Shown: piece by piece, positions 33,541 through 43,003 of the stretch
Numbering within the stretch: the first letter of the stretch is position 1
Layout: every line of letters begins with the position of its first letter
Origin: VRUE01 sp963729995
GTDB lineage: Bacteria > Actinomycetota > Thermoleophilia > Solirubrobacterales > 70-9
DNA length: 64,000 nucleotides
Reading direction: 5' to 3'
Assembly: GCA_963729995.1 (NCBI GenBank)
Contig: CAVSPF010000003.1
Span: 496,001-560,000 of the forward strand
The notes under the pieces: model-generated
Databases searched by the model: none
What the model saw: only the letters and a program-made list of their open reading frames with translations
Told to the model about the DNA's origin: nothing
Translations under genes and position numbers: made by a program

Positions 33541-34179
33541 TTATTCGAGCACGTTCGCCGCTGCCCCCAGGGAGGGCACTTCGCCGTGCCTGCACGGTTT
33601 CTGCTTCTGGCCTGGGTCGGGAAGGACCTGGAAGTTCGCGACCGCGTGGAAGGGGGTCATCGCGCCGTTGTTCTGCGCCAGGGCGACGATCAGCCGGTAG
33701 AAGCCGGGCGGCAGTTCGTGGTAGAAGATCACCGGTCTGTTAGCGGGTGAGTAGCTGCCCGCGGAGCCGATCCGCTCGGCCAGCACCCCGTTCGGCCCGG
33801 AGTACTGCGGGTAGTCGACTGAGACGCCACCCACCCGGCCGTTGCCGAGCGGGCCCTGCGAGGCGCGCTTCAGCACCTTCGGCGGCACGCAGTTGGGGAT
33901 GCGGTTGAGCTTGAAGCGGATGTAGCCCTCGCCCAGCAGCGGTTCGCGACCCATTTGGCTGGGGGCGAGGCGGAAGTTGCGGATCGCGACCGTGACGACG
34001 ACCGCGTGGGCGGCCTGGCGCTCCCCGTTGCGGGGGGAGACGATGTGGACGCTCGGTTCGCCCGGCGCCGGCCCGGGCGCCTGCGAGGTCGTGTTGCCGC
34101 CGCCTCTGGCGATGAGCACCACGCCGACTGCAATGGCCGCTGCCGCAACGGCCGCGAGGACTGCGATTCTTCCGCGCAT
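33541..34179 (-). CDS. Membrane-anchored protein of unknown function
   Basis: 212 residues with one N-terminal hydrophobic helix (IAVLAAVAAAAIAVGVVLIA) acting as signal anchor, then a Pro/Gly linker and an extracytoplasmic beta-rich domain (VHIVSPRNGERQAAHAVVVT, FHAVANFQVLP) resembling a copper-resistance or Ig-like fold that ends near residue 190. The segment FYHELPPGFYRLIVALAQNNG fits an immunoglobulin-like strand pair. Upstream of the GH92 gene, divergent. No function assigned. Confidence 0.65.
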   Translation of the reverse strand: MRGRIAVLAAVAAAAIAVGVVLIARGGGNTTSQAPGPAPGEPSVHIVSPRNGERQAAHAVVVTVAIRNFRLAPSQMGREPLLGEGYIRFKLNRIPNCVPPKVLKRASQGPLGNGRVGGVSVDYPQYSGPNGVLAERIGSAGSYSPANRPVIFYHELPPGFYRLIVALAQNNGAMTPFHAVANFQVLPDPGQKQKPCRHGEVPSLGAAANVLE

Positions 34180-34256
34180 TCGATCGAAGCCTAAGTCACG
34201 CGGGCTCCAAAGCCGTCGGCGCTGCCCGTAACGTGTACGGCTCGATGCGAGGAGCC

Positions 34257-36749
34257 ATGGCTGTTGCAGAGCGCAGGGGCGGGCAGGCGTTTGCCCTCGC
34301 CCTGCTGCTCGCCGTCACTTTGCTGTCGGCCCTCTCCGCTCCGGATTCCTCCGCGGCTGGCCTGGCCGACAGCGTGGACGTCTTCGCCGGCACCCGGCCC
34401 GGCCCGGGCACCTTCGGCGGCGGCCACGACTTCCCCGGCGCCACCGTCCCCTTCGGGATGGTCCAGTGGAGCCCCGACACGATCCCGAACGGCGGCGGCT
34501 ACGACTATCGCGACAACCACATCAAGGGCTTCAGCCTCACCCAGCTGAGCGGCGCCGGCTGCCCGTTGTACGGCGACTTCCCCTTCCTGCCAACGACCGA
34601 AGCTCTGACCTCCTCGCCGGTGCAGCCAGGCACGAGCTCCCTCGCCGGCCAGTTCCAGCCCGGCTTCTCCCATGCGCACGAGCAGGGCCGGCCGGGCTAC
34701 TACTCGGTGCTGCTCAACCCGTCCGACGGCGGCGCGATCAATACCGAGTTGACGGCGACCAACCGCACCGGCATGGCCCGCTTCACCTTCCCGTCCGTTC
34801 CGAGCTCCAGCGTCCTGATCGACGCCGGCGGCAGCGCCCAGCCGAACGACTTCTCCAGCGTTCACGTGAACCCGGAAGCGCACGAAATCGACGGCTCTGC
34901 CTCCAGCGGCCTCTTCTGCCGGCAGCGGCCCCGCTACAGGGTCTACTTCGCGGCCGTCTTCGACCGTCCCTTCTCGGCCTACGGCACCTGGTCCGGCGAA
35001 ACGCTCGAACCCGGATCGACCGAAGCCGCCGCCAGCCAGGCCCCGCCTTCGAATCCACCGATCACGGCGGCGTCGGGCGCCTACGCGACCTTCGACACCC
35101 AGGCGAGCCAGACGGTCCTGGTCCGGGTTGGCGTCTCCTTCGTCAGCGTCGAAGGCGCACGCGCCAACCTTGCTGCGGAAGACCCGGAACTCGCCTTCGG
35201 CACGATCGCCGCCCAGGCGCGGCGTGCCTGGAACGGGGCGCTGAGCCGGATCCGCGTCAGCGGCGGTTCCGCCCGCGACGTCGGCACCTTCTACACGGCG
35301 CTCTACCACGCCCTTCTGGCGCCGCGCACCTTCAGCGACGTCAACGGCGCCTACATCGGCATGGACGGGCTGGTCCATCAGACAGGCGGGCGGATCCAGT
35401 ACGCGGACTTCTCGGGCTGGGACATCTATCGCACAGAGATCCAGCTCCTCGCGATGATCGCCCCGGACCGGGCGAGCGACATGATCCGCTCGCTGCTCGC
35501 CGACGCTGCCGAGAGCGGCTGCCTGCCACGCTGGTCCTACGCCAACGGGCAGAGCATGACGATGATCGGCGACTCCGCCGACCCGATAATCGCCTCGGCC
35601 GCCGCCTTCGGCGTCGGTGGCTTCGACAGCCAGGCGGCTCTGGCGGCGATGGTCAAGGGGGCGACCCAGCCCTGCCAGAGCGCCAACGGCGAATACCTCG
35701 AGCGCCAGGGCCTCGAACAGTATCTGGCGCTCGGCTACGTCCCCTACGACATCGACGCCAAAACAGCCAACGCGAACTCGATCTACGGCAGCCCCGAAGC
35801 CGTCTGGGGCTCGGCGGCGACGACGCTCGAGTACAACGTCGACGACTTCGCGATCGCCCAGTTCGCGGCGCGCGCCCTGCACGACAGCTCGACCTACGGC
35901 GCCTTCATGGGCCGCTCCGCCACCTGGCGCCGCCTCTACGACCCGGCCAGCGGTCTGATCGAGCCGCGCTACGCCAGCGGCGCCTTCCCCAGCCCCTACG
36001 ACGCCTCCGAAGGGAGCGGCTTCGTCGAGGGCGACGCCTACCAGTACACCTGGATGGTGCCCCAGGACCCAGTCGGCCTCTTCCACGAGATGGGAAGCCC
36101 GGCCAAGGCCGCCTCGAGGCTCGACTACTTCCTGCGCGACCTGAACGGCAGCACCCACACCGACCACGCCCTGCTCGGCAACGAGCCCAACCTGAACGTG
36201 CCCTGGCTCTACGACTGGGCGCGGCAGCCATTCAAGACCCAGGCGACGGTGAGGCGGGCGCTGCGCGAGCTCTTCGACACCTCGCCCGCCGGCTACCCCG
36301 GCAACGACGACCTCGGCACGCTCTCCGCCTGGTACGTGTTCGGCGCGCTCGGCCTCTACCCCGAGGTGCCCGGGGTGGGAGTGCTGGCGATCGGCAGCCC
36401 CCTGTTCGGCCGCGCCTCGATCGCCCTGCCGCACGGCAGGCGAGCGCTGATTGTCGCCACCGCCTACGCCTTCAGGAAGCCGAAGGCGGGAAGAGGGCGG
36501 CACGGTCGGCGGCGTAAGCCGCGCAAGGTCGCGCTAAGCCCAGCCGCGGCGCCCTACGTGAGGTCGATGCAGCTCGACGGCCGGCCCTACGGCCGTCCCT
36601 GGACCACATGGTGCGCGCTCGCCCGCGGCGGGCGCCTCGAATTCCAGCTCGGCCCGAGTCCCAGCCACGAGTGGGGCAGCTCCGCCGCCGACGCGCCGCC
36701 GTCCTTCGGGCCCCACCGGCGGATGCCGAATACCCCCTGCGTGCCCTGA
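34257..36749 (+). CDS. Secreted GH92 family glycosidase (alpha-1,2-mannosidase-like)
   Basis: 830 residues from ATG 34257, preceded by GAGGA; a Sec signal peptide spans about residues 10-32 (ALALLLAVTLLSALSA). GH92 blocks: GHDFPGATVPFGMVQWSPDT, FSLTQLSGAGCPLYGDFPFLP-type segment, EGDAYQYTWMVPQD, GNEPNLNVPWLYDWA and the catalytic-base region GNDDLGTLSAWYVFGALGLY. GH92 enzymes are calcium-dependent inverting exo-mannosidases. A basic insert (GRGRHGRRRKPRK) near residue 750 interrupts the last beta-domain. It probably trims mannose from external or own-envelope glycans. Confidence 0.9.
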   Translation: MAVAERRGGQAFALALLLAVTLLSALSAPDSSAAGLADSVDVFAGTRPGPGTFGGGHDFPGATVPFGMVQWSPDTIPNGGGYDYRDNHIKGFSLTQLSGAGCPLYGDFPFLPTTEALTSSPVQPGTSSLAGQFQPGFSHAHEQGRPGYYSVLLNPSDGGAINTELTATNRTGMARFTFPSVPSSSVLIDAGGSAQPNDFSSVHVNPEAHEIDGSASSGLFCRQRPRYRVYFAAVFDRPFSAYGTWSGETLEPGSTEAAASQAPPSNPPITAASGAYATFDTQASQTVLVRVGVSFVSVEGARANLAAEDPELAFGTIAAQARRAWNGALSRIRVSGGSARDVGTFYTALYHALLAPRTFSDVNGAYIGMDGLVHQTGGRIQYADFSGWDIYRTEIQLLAMIAPDRASDMIRSLLADAAESGCLPRWSYANGQSMTMIGDSADPIIASAAAFGVGGFDSQAALAAMVKGATQPCQSANGEYLERQGLEQYLALGYVPYDIDAKTANANSIYGSPEAVWGSAATTLEYNVDDFAIAQFAARALHDSSTYGAFMGRSATWRRLYDPASGLIEPRYASGAFPSPYDASEGSGFVEGDAYQYTWMVPQDPVGLFHEMGSPAKAASRLDYFLRDLNGSTHTDHALLGNEPNLNVPWLYDWARQPFKTQATVRRALRELFDTSPAGYPGNDDLGTLSAWYVFGALGLYPEVPGVGVLAIGSPLFGRASIALPHGRRALIVATAYAFRKPKAGRGRHGRRRKPRKVALSPAAAPYVRSMQLDGRPYGRPWTTWCALARGGRLEFQLGPSPSHEWGSSAADAPPSFGPHRRMPNTPCVP

Positions 36750-36884
36750 TTCGGCCGTCCTCATCGCAGCGTTTGCGCTTCCACCATCCGCATACCGGGC
36801 GGACCTGCGAACGCAACACGCTTTATCGTCGCTTTAGCTCGCCTTGAAGGGCACCTGGGCAACACCGTCGAATCTTCAGCCGCC

Positions 36885-38495
36885 GTGCACTCCTCCACAG
36901 CCACGTTTCAAGCCCCCGACGTCGAGGTGGGCGCCGATGAGAGCCGCTTGGGCGGCCGCAAGGCGGCCGCCCTCTGGGCTCTCGCTGGCCTGACCGCGCT
37001 CGGGTTCGCCATCCGCTTTGCGAGCCTTGGCGTGCAGAGCTATCACCACGACGAGGTGATCACCGCGGCGCGGGTGCTTCCCGGCAGCTTCATCCACATG
37101 CTGAGGGAGGTGAAGGCGAGCGAGTCGAATCCGCCCCTCTACTACGTGCTCGGCTGGGGGTGGGCGAAGGCCTTTGGCACGGGGGAAGTGGGCCTGCGCT
37201 CGCTTTCGGCGCTGTTCGGCGTGGCCACCATCCCGGTGGCCTTCTTCGCCGGTCGCGAGCTGGTCGGCAGGCGCGCCGGCCTGATCGCGGCGGCCATCGT
37301 CGCGGTCAACCCGATGCTGATCTGGTATTCGCAGGAGGCCCGCTCCTACGCGGTGCTGGTCTTCTTCGGGGCGCTCTCGCTGTTCTTCTTCGCGCGGGCG
37401 CTGCGCACCCGCAAGGGACGCGACCTGGCCCTCTGGGCGCTGGCCTCGGCGCTGGCGCTGTGCAGCCACTACTTCGCCTTCTTCGCGGTGGGGATCGAGG
37501 CGGCCTGGCTGCTGATCGCGCTGCGCTCGAGCTGGCGGCGCGTCGCCCTGGCGGTGGGGGGGATAGCCGTGGTGGGGCTGGCGCTGGTGCCGCTGATCGC
37601 CGCGCAGGTCAACCCGCACCACATCGGCTGGATCGAACACGACCCGCTGTCCACGCGCCTCTGGGAAACCATGATCAGCTTCCTGGTGGGGGAGACCGGC
37701 CATGTGATCGCCGAGCCGCCGCGCGCACGCTTCGCTCTGATACCGGCGGTGCTGATCGGCGTCGCGCTGCTCCTCATGGCCGTGCGCGGGACGCGCCAGG
37801 AGAAAAGAGGGGCGGCAATCGGCGGGGTGATCGGGCTCGGGGTCATGGCTCTGGCGGTCGCGGCGGCGGTGGTCGGCAAGGACTACATCGAGGAGCGCAA
37901 CCTGCTGCCGGCCCTCGTCCCGCTCGGCGTCGCCGCGTCGGTTGGCTTCGCGGCGAGCGGTGCGCGCCGGCTGGGCCTGTTCTGCGTGATCGCTCTATGC
38001 ACCTACTGGCTGGCATTCGACGTCTACGTCACACAGACGCCCAACCTGCAGCGCCCCGACCTACGCACGCCGACGGAACGGCTCGGCCCGCCGCGGGGGC
38101 CGCGAGCGATCGTTGCCTGGAAGCTCGCTGCCGACTCGGTCATCTTCTACCTGGCGGATGGAGCGCAGCGGTTCTCCGAAGGCAGTCTGCGGCTGAAGGA
38201 AATCGACGTCATCAGCAAGCCGCTCGTGGAAGGACGCCCCCCACATCTTCCCCCCGCCTTTCGGGCGGTAGAGCGCGTGCGGTTCCAGAGGCTTACTCTT
38301 GTCCGCTACGTGTCAAGGCGCCCGCACACAGTCTGGTTTCACACCCTGCACGCCGTGCCGACCGGCTTCGGTGCAAACGGGGTCGTGGTCGACGGCCTGC
38401 CGTCACAGGCATCGATGTCACCGCGTGCTGGGCTGAGCGAAAGCGGGCTGGCGACGGCGCATCTCGATCAGCCTCGTCCGGTGGTGCTGAGATGA
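36885..38495 (+). CDS. Membrane glycosyltransferase, GT39/ArnT-like
   Basis: 536 residues with about ten hydrophobic segments. The first periplasmic loop has the acidic DE pair after SLGVQSYHHDEVITAAR, the hallmark of polyprenyl-phosphate-dependent GT-C enzymes, and WYSQEARSYAVLVFFGALSL follows, typical of this family. It would move a sugar from a lipid-phosphate carrier to an envelope polymer or protein on the outer face of the membrane. The C-terminal 150 residues are soluble. The stop overlaps the gtrA-like gene (ATGA), and GtrA proteins often flip the same lipid-linked sugars. Confidence 0.85.
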   Translation: MHSSTATFQAPDVEVGADESRLGGRKAAALWALAGLTALGFAIRFASLGVQSYHHDEVITAARVLPGSFIHMLREVKASESNPPLYYVLGWGWAKAFGTGEVGLRSLSALFGVATIPVAFFAGRELVGRRAGLIAAAIVAVNPMLIWYSQEARSYAVLVFFGALSLFFFARALRTRKGRDLALWALASALALCSHYFAFFAVGIEAAWLLIALRSSWRRVALAVGGIAVVGLALVPLIAAQVNPHHIGWIEHDPLSTRLWETMISFLVGETGHVIAEPPRARFALIPAVLIGVALLLMAVRGTRQEKRGAAIGGVIGLGVMALAVAAAVVGKDYIEERNLLPALVPLGVAASVGFAASGARRLGLFCVIALCTYWLAFDVYVTQTPNLQRPDLRTPTERLGPPRGPRAIVAWKLAADSVIFYLADGAQRFSEGSLRLKEIDVISKPLVEGRPPHLPPAFRAVERVRFQRLTLVRYVSRRPHTVWFHTLHAVPTGFGANGVVVDGLPSQASMSPRAGLSESGLATAHLDQPRPVVLR

Positions 38496-38917
38496 GCGCC
38501 GCCGAATTTGCCTCCCGCCTGAGCGTGGCGGCTCGCCAGCCCGCGAACTGGGTTCAGCTGCTCAAGTTCGGCGTGGTCGGCGGCCTCGGCTATCTGATCA
38601 ACCTGGCCATCTTTGCCCTGCTTACCAACGGCTTTGGCGTTCATCACACGCTTGCCGCGGTTGGCGCCTTCTGCGTCGCGGTCTTCAACAACTTCCTGTG
38701 GAACCGATACTGGACCTTCGGTCCGGGCGATGGCCATCCGGCTTTTCAGGCGGCTCGCTTCTTCACCGTCAGCTTCGGGTCCCTGCTGATCAACCTGGTG
38801 ATCCTCGAGGCCCTCGTGGCGGGCACCTCCATGGGCGCTCTCACCGCCCAGGCGATTGCCGTCGCGGTGGCGATGCCCTTCAACTTCATCGGCAACAAGC
38901 TCTGGACCTTCGCCTGA
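38492..38917 (+). CDS. GtrA family membrane protein
   Basis: 141 residues with four hydrophobic helices; typical motifs LKFGVVGGLGYLINLAIFAL and NFLWNRYWTF and the ending FNFIGNKLWTF. GtrA proteins are thought to take part in translocation of undecaprenyl-phosphate-linked sugars. Start ATG overlaps the upstream glycosyltransferase stop, so the pair likely works in one envelope glycosylation step. Confidence 0.9.
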   Translation: MSAAEFASRLSVAARQPANWVQLLKFGVVGGLGYLINLAIFALLTNGFGVHHTLAAVGAFCVAVFNNFLWNRYWTFGPGDGHPAFQAARFFTVSFGSLLINLVILEALVAGTSMGALTAQAIAVAVAMPFNFIGNKLWTFA

Positions 38918-39043
38918 GGCTCACCCGCGAAGCAGCGTGTCGTGTACCCTGCCGTTGGTGATCCGGCGGCAGCACGGAAAGCGCAGGAGGAGGTTCGCGA
39001 AGGCCGGTGGTCTGGCTTCGCTATGCGGGGGTGAGGAGGGGCG

Positions 39044-40339
39044 ATGAGCCTCTCGGCGGACCAGCGCACACGTTCCTGCGCGACCGAGCTGGTCTGCCGT
39101 GACTGCGGGCTTCGCCTGCCGCTCGACGACACGACCTTCAAGTGCCTGGGCTGCGGGCAGGTCCTCGACATCGACTACGACTACGAGCTGGCGGCAGCGC
39201 GCCTCCAGGAGCTGCCGACCACCGACCGCCCGCGCAACATTTGGCGCTTCGAGGAGCTGCTGCCGATCGTCGATGCGCGCGCCCAGGGACGGGTCGGCGT
39301 CAACAGCGGCCGCACGCCGCTGATCCACGCCGACCGGCTCGGCGCCGAGCTCGGCCTCCGCAAGCTCTACCTCAAGGACGACAGCACCACCCGTCCCAGC
39401 CTTTCCTACAAGGACCGGGTCGTCTCGATGGCGATTGCCCGCCTGCTCGAGCTGGGCGGTAAGGAGGTCGGCTGCGTCTCGACCGGCAACGTCGGCACCG
39501 CGGTGGCCGCGCTGGCTGCCAAGGCGGGCGTCGTTCCCTACGTCTTCTACCCGAGCAACCTGGAGCGCGGCAAGGCACGCGCCTGCCGGGCGCTGGGCGC
39601 CGCCGTGATCCAGCTCGACGGCAACTACGACGAGGCCAACCGCGCCTGCCGCGAGCTGGCCCTGGCCAGCGGCATCCAGTTCGCCAACATCACGCTGCGA
39701 CCCTTCTACGCGGAGGGGGCGAAGACGGTCGCCTTCGAGGTGGTCGAGCAGCTCGACTGGGTCGCGCCCGACCACATCGTGATGCCGGCGGCGGGGGGGA
39801 CCCTCTCCTCGCGCGTCCACAAGGGCCTCGCTGAGCTGGAGACGGTGGGCCTGGCGCAGACCGCCCAGACCAAGATCCACGTGGCGCAGGCGGAGGGCTG
39901 CGCGCCGATCGCCACCGCGATCCTCGACGGCAGCGGCAAGATCGAGCCGCAGCGGCCCGACACGCTCGCCCACTCGCTGGCGATCGGCGCCCCGGGTGAC
40001 GGCCAGCTCGTCCTCGACGCGGTCTCCTCGCGCGACGGCTGGGCCGCGACCGCCACCGACCGCGAGATCTTCGAGGCGATCGACCTGCTCGGCGCCACCG
40101 AGGGCATCCTCACCGAGCCCGCCGGCGGCACCACCGTGGCGGGGACGATGAAGCTTGCCGCCGAGGGCAGGCTCGGCCCCGACGACGTCGTCGTCGCCGT
40201 GATCAGCGGCAACGGCTACAAGACCCTCGACGAGCACCCGGACAAGCCCTGGCCGGAGATGGTCGCCTGCGACGTCGAGTCGATGGAACGCGTGCTGGCG
40301 GACTTCCGCCAGGCCGGCCTCGGCGCCCCGCTTTCCTAG
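39044..40339 (+). CDS. thrC: Threonine synthase
   Basis: 431 residues. PLP enzyme converting O-phosphohomoserine to threonine. An N-terminal zinc-ribbon-like stretch (CRDCGLRLP, CLGCGQVL) is followed by the PLP domain: Lys in RPSLSYKDRVVSMA, the phosphate loop CVSTGNVGTAVAALA, and PAAGGTLSSRV. The late Ser/Gly segment ILTEPAGGTTVAG is as expected. ATG 39044 follows GAGGGGCG. No hom or thrB gene is near, so it is not in a threonine operon here. Confidence 0.9.
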   Translation: MSLSADQRTRSCATELVCRDCGLRLPLDDTTFKCLGCGQVLDIDYDYELAAARLQELPTTDRPRNIWRFEELLPIVDARAQGRVGVNSGRTPLIHADRLGAELGLRKLYLKDDSTTRPSLSYKDRVVSMAIARLLELGGKEVGCVSTGNVGTAVAALAAKAGVVPYVFYPSNLERGKARACRALGAAVIQLDGNYDEANRACRELALASGIQFANITLRPFYAEGAKTVAFEVVEQLDWVAPDHIVMPAAGGTLSSRVHKGLAELETVGLAQTAQTKIHVAQAEGCAPIATAILDGSGKIEPQRPDTLAHSLAIGAPGDGQLVLDAVSSRDGWAATATDREIFEAIDLLGATEGILTEPAGGTTVAGTMKLAAEGRLGPDDVVVAVISGNGYKTLDEHPDKPWPEMVACDVESMERVLADFRQAGLGAPLS

Positions 40340-40428
40340 GCATCTCCTCCAAGCTGGCTGCCGGTGGGCTCCGCGAACGCCTCGTTGCCCCCCTTGACGC
40401 ATCTCGCTCGTCCTGGTCGAATCTACGC

Positions 40429-41439
40429 ATGTGTTTGCGCAAGCTCGTCCCGGCGGCGCTGCTCGCCGCCTTCGCGATCGCGCCCACGTCGGTGAGCGCG
40501 ACGACCTTCGGCGCGAACCTGAACCGCGAAGCGAACAGCCCCTACACCTGCGTCACCGCGCAGACCTTCCCCACCTACTTGTCGGACTGCTCGGCCGAGT
40601 CGATCGACCCGACCACCGGCGAGTCGAGCTTTCCGCCCGCGGGCGAAGGGATCGTCACGATGGTGAGGGTCAAGGTTGGGCCGACCACCGGGCCGATGCA
40701 GATCGTCGAGGAGGAAGCGCTGCGCCAGGACAACCCCGCCGACCCCGGGCACCCGACCTACGCCTGCTGCAAGGCGATCGCCCTGAGCCCGGTCTTCACC
40801 CCGGGGGCGAACTCGATCACCGCGGTCCCTGTCAACTTCCACGTCAAGCAGGATCTCGCGCCGGAGGCAAGCGGCTACTACGTCGACCAACACCTTTCGC
40901 TTTCGGTGCTCGACCCGAATGTGCCGATCCCGGCCAGCATCGATCCCAACGCCAGCGACGGCCTCTGGTTTCCCGCCTGGAACCTCGGGGAAGAGCGGGC
41001 GGGAAGCTACGGGACGGCCGACGCGATGATCCTCTTCAACGCCGACTGGGAATCGGCGGGTGGAGGAGGCGGCGGTGGAGGCGGTGGCAAAGCGCCGCTG
41101 ACACTCGTCAAGCCAACGGCCCCGGTCCATGACGGCAAGGCGCTACTTGAACTGCTCTGCAACCAGGCGACGCCATGCGTCGGCCAGGCACAGCTTCAGA
41201 ACCAGGAGGCGGCCCCCGTCAGGCTGGCGGCCTTCGACCGCGCCAAGGCGAAGACGGTCACCTACGCGAGCGCCCCGTTCAAGATCCTCGCCGGCAAGAA
41301 GACGACTGTCAAGGCGGCACTCAAGGCTGCTGGCAAGCGGCTCCTGGCGCATCGTGGCAAGGCCAGGGTCTGGTTGAACGTCAGCCTCAAGGGCTCTGCC
41401 GCAACGGTTCCCTCGACCAAGGTCACGTTCAAGAGATAG
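40429..41439 (+). CDS. Secreted two-domain protein with Gly linker, unknown
   Basis: 336 residues. Signal peptide (LVPAALLAAFAIAPTSVSA). Residues 25-205 form one domain with five Cys (YTCVTA, YLSDCSAES and the YACCK pair among them), then a run of ten or more Gly links to a C-terminal beta-domain (LTLVKPTAPVHDGKALLELL, LAGKKTTVKAALKAAGKRLL) resembling the small repeat domain seen in many Solirubrobacterales surface proteins, from memory. No enzyme motif. A lone gene with its own upstream region. Confidence 0.65.
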   Translation: MCLRKLVPAALLAAFAIAPTSVSATTFGANLNREANSPYTCVTAQTFPTYLSDCSAESIDPTTGESSFPPAGEGIVTMVRVKVGPTTGPMQIVEEEALRQDNPADPGHPTYACCKAIALSPVFTPGANSITAVPVNFHVKQDLAPEASGYYVDQHLSLSVLDPNVPIPASIDPNASDGLWFPAWNLGEERAGSYGTADAMILFNADWESAGGGGGGGGGGKAPLTLVKPTAPVHDGKALLELLCNQATPCVGQAQLQNQEAAPVRLAAFDRAKAKTVTYASAPFKILAGKKTTVKAALKAAGKRLLAHRGKARVWLNVSLKGSAATVPSTKVTFKR

Positions 41440-41473
41440 GCCCGCAGCAGCCTGTCGACCTTCTCTGCAACGA

Positions 41474-41944
41474 GTGAGCCCGCCACCCAAAGAGGTCGAG
41501 AACCCCGTCACGGGCGAGCGCATCGTCTTCCTTCGCACGGCGGAAGAAACGGATGGGGCGCTCCTGGAAATGGACGACTTCTGGGCTCAAGCCGATCATC
41601 AGACGCCCGCGCACATCCACCCGGCGATGGAGGAGCGATGGGAGGTGATTGCCGGAAGCGTGCGGTTTGAGATCGGCGAGGTGGAGCGAACGGCGGGACC
41701 GGGGGACACGGTCGTGGCACCTGCCGGCACACCGCACACCGCCCGCAACATCGGCGAGCAGCCGGCGCATTTACGAATCCAGATGCGACCCGCGCTGCGC
41801 TGGCAGGAGTTCGTCGAAAGGCTGTTTGCCTTGGCCGGCAGTGGCCAGGGCGACGAGCGGGGAATGCCCGAGCCCCTCACAGCCTTGATGCAGGAGTTCA
41901 GCCGCGAGATCGTCCCAGGGCGCCGAGCCCCCGATGCACCCTGA
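41474..41944 (+). CDS. Cupin domain protein
   Basis: 156 residues from a GTG start. Metal-binding cupin motif 1 as HTPAHIHPAMEERWEVIAG (two His and Glu) and motif 2 as GDTVVAPAGTPHTARNIG (His). A single-domain cupin could be a dioxygenase, isomerase or sugar-binding sensor. The last ten bases overlap the acetyltransferase start. Substrate unknown. Confidence 0.8.
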   Translation: MSPPPKEVENPVTGERIVFLRTAEETDGALLEMDDFWAQADHQTPAHIHPAMEERWEVIAGSVRFEIGEVERTAGPGDTVVAPAGTPHTARNIGEQPAHLRIQMRPALRWQEFVERLFALAGSGQGDERGMPEPLTALMQEFSREIVPGRRAPDAP

Positions 41945-42467
41945 GTGGCTCACCGACCACCTCTGTGCTCGGCCTCCACTGCACTCCGACGAGCCGGCCT
42001 ACCTGGACCTCTTCCTCAACCCGGAGGTGGGTGCGTGGCTACGGCCAGAGCCGCTGCCCGCCTTCACGATCTCCCAGGTGCGGGAAATGCTGAGAGACGA
42101 CATCCGGCATTGGAAAATGCATCCGTTCGGCCCCTGGGCGCTCATCGGCAGGGAGAGCGGAGCGCTCGTGGGTCGCGGTGGGCTGCAAAGCACGGTCGTC
42201 AAAGGCGAACCGGTCGTCGAGTTGCCCTGGACCATCGCCCCGGATCGCTGGGGCGGTGGCCTTGCGACCGAGGCTGCGCAGGCGGCTGTCGAGTGGGCGC
42301 TATCGCTGGAGCTCGACGAGGTCGTCGCCATGACGCTGCCCGACAACTGCGCCTCCCGCCGCGTGGCTGAGAAAGCCGGGCTCCTGTTGGCTGGAGAGAT
42401 CGAGCACGCCGGCCTCGCGCACGTGCTCTACCGGCTGCCGCTCACAGAGTTGCTTCCCGTTCGGTGA
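41934..42467 (+). CDS. GNAT acetyltransferase, RimJ/RimL type
   Basis: 177 residues. Acetyl-CoA binding region ELPWTIAPDRWGGGLATEAA and the C-terminal VVAMTLPDNCASRRVAEKAG are typical of the RimJ/RimL group, which acetylates N-termini or small amines and antibiotics. Overlaps the cupin gene by ten bases. Substrate unknown. Confidence 0.85.
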   Translation: MHPEWLTDHLCARPPLHSDEPAYLDLFLNPEVGAWLRPEPLPAFTISQVREMLRDDIRHWKMHPFGPWALIGRESGALVGRGGLQSTVVKGEPVVELPWTIAPDRWGGGLATEAAQAAVEWALSLELDEVVAMTLPDNCASRRVAEKAGLLLAGEIEHAGLAHVLYRLPLTELLPVR

Positions 42468-42556
42468 GTGCGGGGCTTCTCTTCCGCTCAGGCGCGTTGG
42501 AAAGCTTTTAGGAATGCCATGGGCCAGCTGAAGAAAGTCCGGGTAGCGTCCTATTC

Positions 42557-42757
42557 ATGATCAATACCAAGTCATATGAGCGGGTCCTTGGAGCATTCGT
42601 CGCCGAGGCCCGGGTCGGTCGCATCGGTCGGGTAGTCACCGGCAGCCGGGCAGACGCGAGCTGGGACAAGTCGCGCGGTGCGCGGGCGTGGATCAACGGC
42701 CATGAGGTCGGCGACCCGAACCCACGTTTCGCGCACCTCGGGGTCGGCCACGACTAG
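42557..42757 (+). CDS. Small protein of unknown function
   Basis: 66 residues (MINTKSYERVLGAFVAEARV, ending NPRFAHLGVGHD). ATG 42557 has no clear ribosome site and may be read from a leaderless or short-leader transcript. The segment GRIGRVVTGSRADASWD is basic. The frame after its TAG stays open through the next small ORF. No family recognised; could be phage- or element-derived. Confidence 0.4.
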   Translation: MINTKSYERVLGAFVAEARVGRIGRVVTGSRADASWDKSRGARAWINGHEVGDPNPRFAHLGVGHD

Positions 42758-42823
42758 AACCTTTACCTAGTCTTTTGCTTCAGTTTTCCAAAGGTTTCAG
42801 CCGCGCCAGCGACCCTTCTCCAT

Positions 42824-43003
42824 GTGCTGCAACAGCGGAAGACCATTGAGAGGGGCTGCACCCACCGGAACCCCTGGGGGTTCCGACTGATCGCCTACAC
42901 GCGCTACGGCGCAATGGTCGGCTGCCTGCAGTGCGGCACCTCATGGCTGATCCGCACCACCAGCAGCCGTCCGCTTCCCCATTCGAGCAAGGGGAAACCG
43001 TAA
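42824..43003 (+). CDS. Possible small zinc-ribbon-like protein cut by IS66 insertion
   Basis: Reads from GTG 42824 as 59 residues with RGCTHRNPWGFRLIAYTRYG and MVGCLQCGTSWLIR; C-x-H and C-x2-C suggest a metal site. The last codons and TAA stop come from the first bases of the IS66-family element, so the original frame ran on past 42999. No ribosome site is seen. It is a tentative call. Confidence 0.35.
   Translation: MLQQRKTIERGCTHRNPWGFRLIAYTRYGAMVGCLQCGTSWLIRTTSSRPLPHSSKGKP

Noticed and set aside
33481..33700. Forward frames over the 3' end of the membrane-anchored protein
   Set aside because: They lie opposite a gene with a clear signal anchor and show nothing recognisable.
34191..36503. 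770-codon reverse frame across the GH92 gene
   Set aside because: Shadow frame; the forward GH92 gene explains the region.
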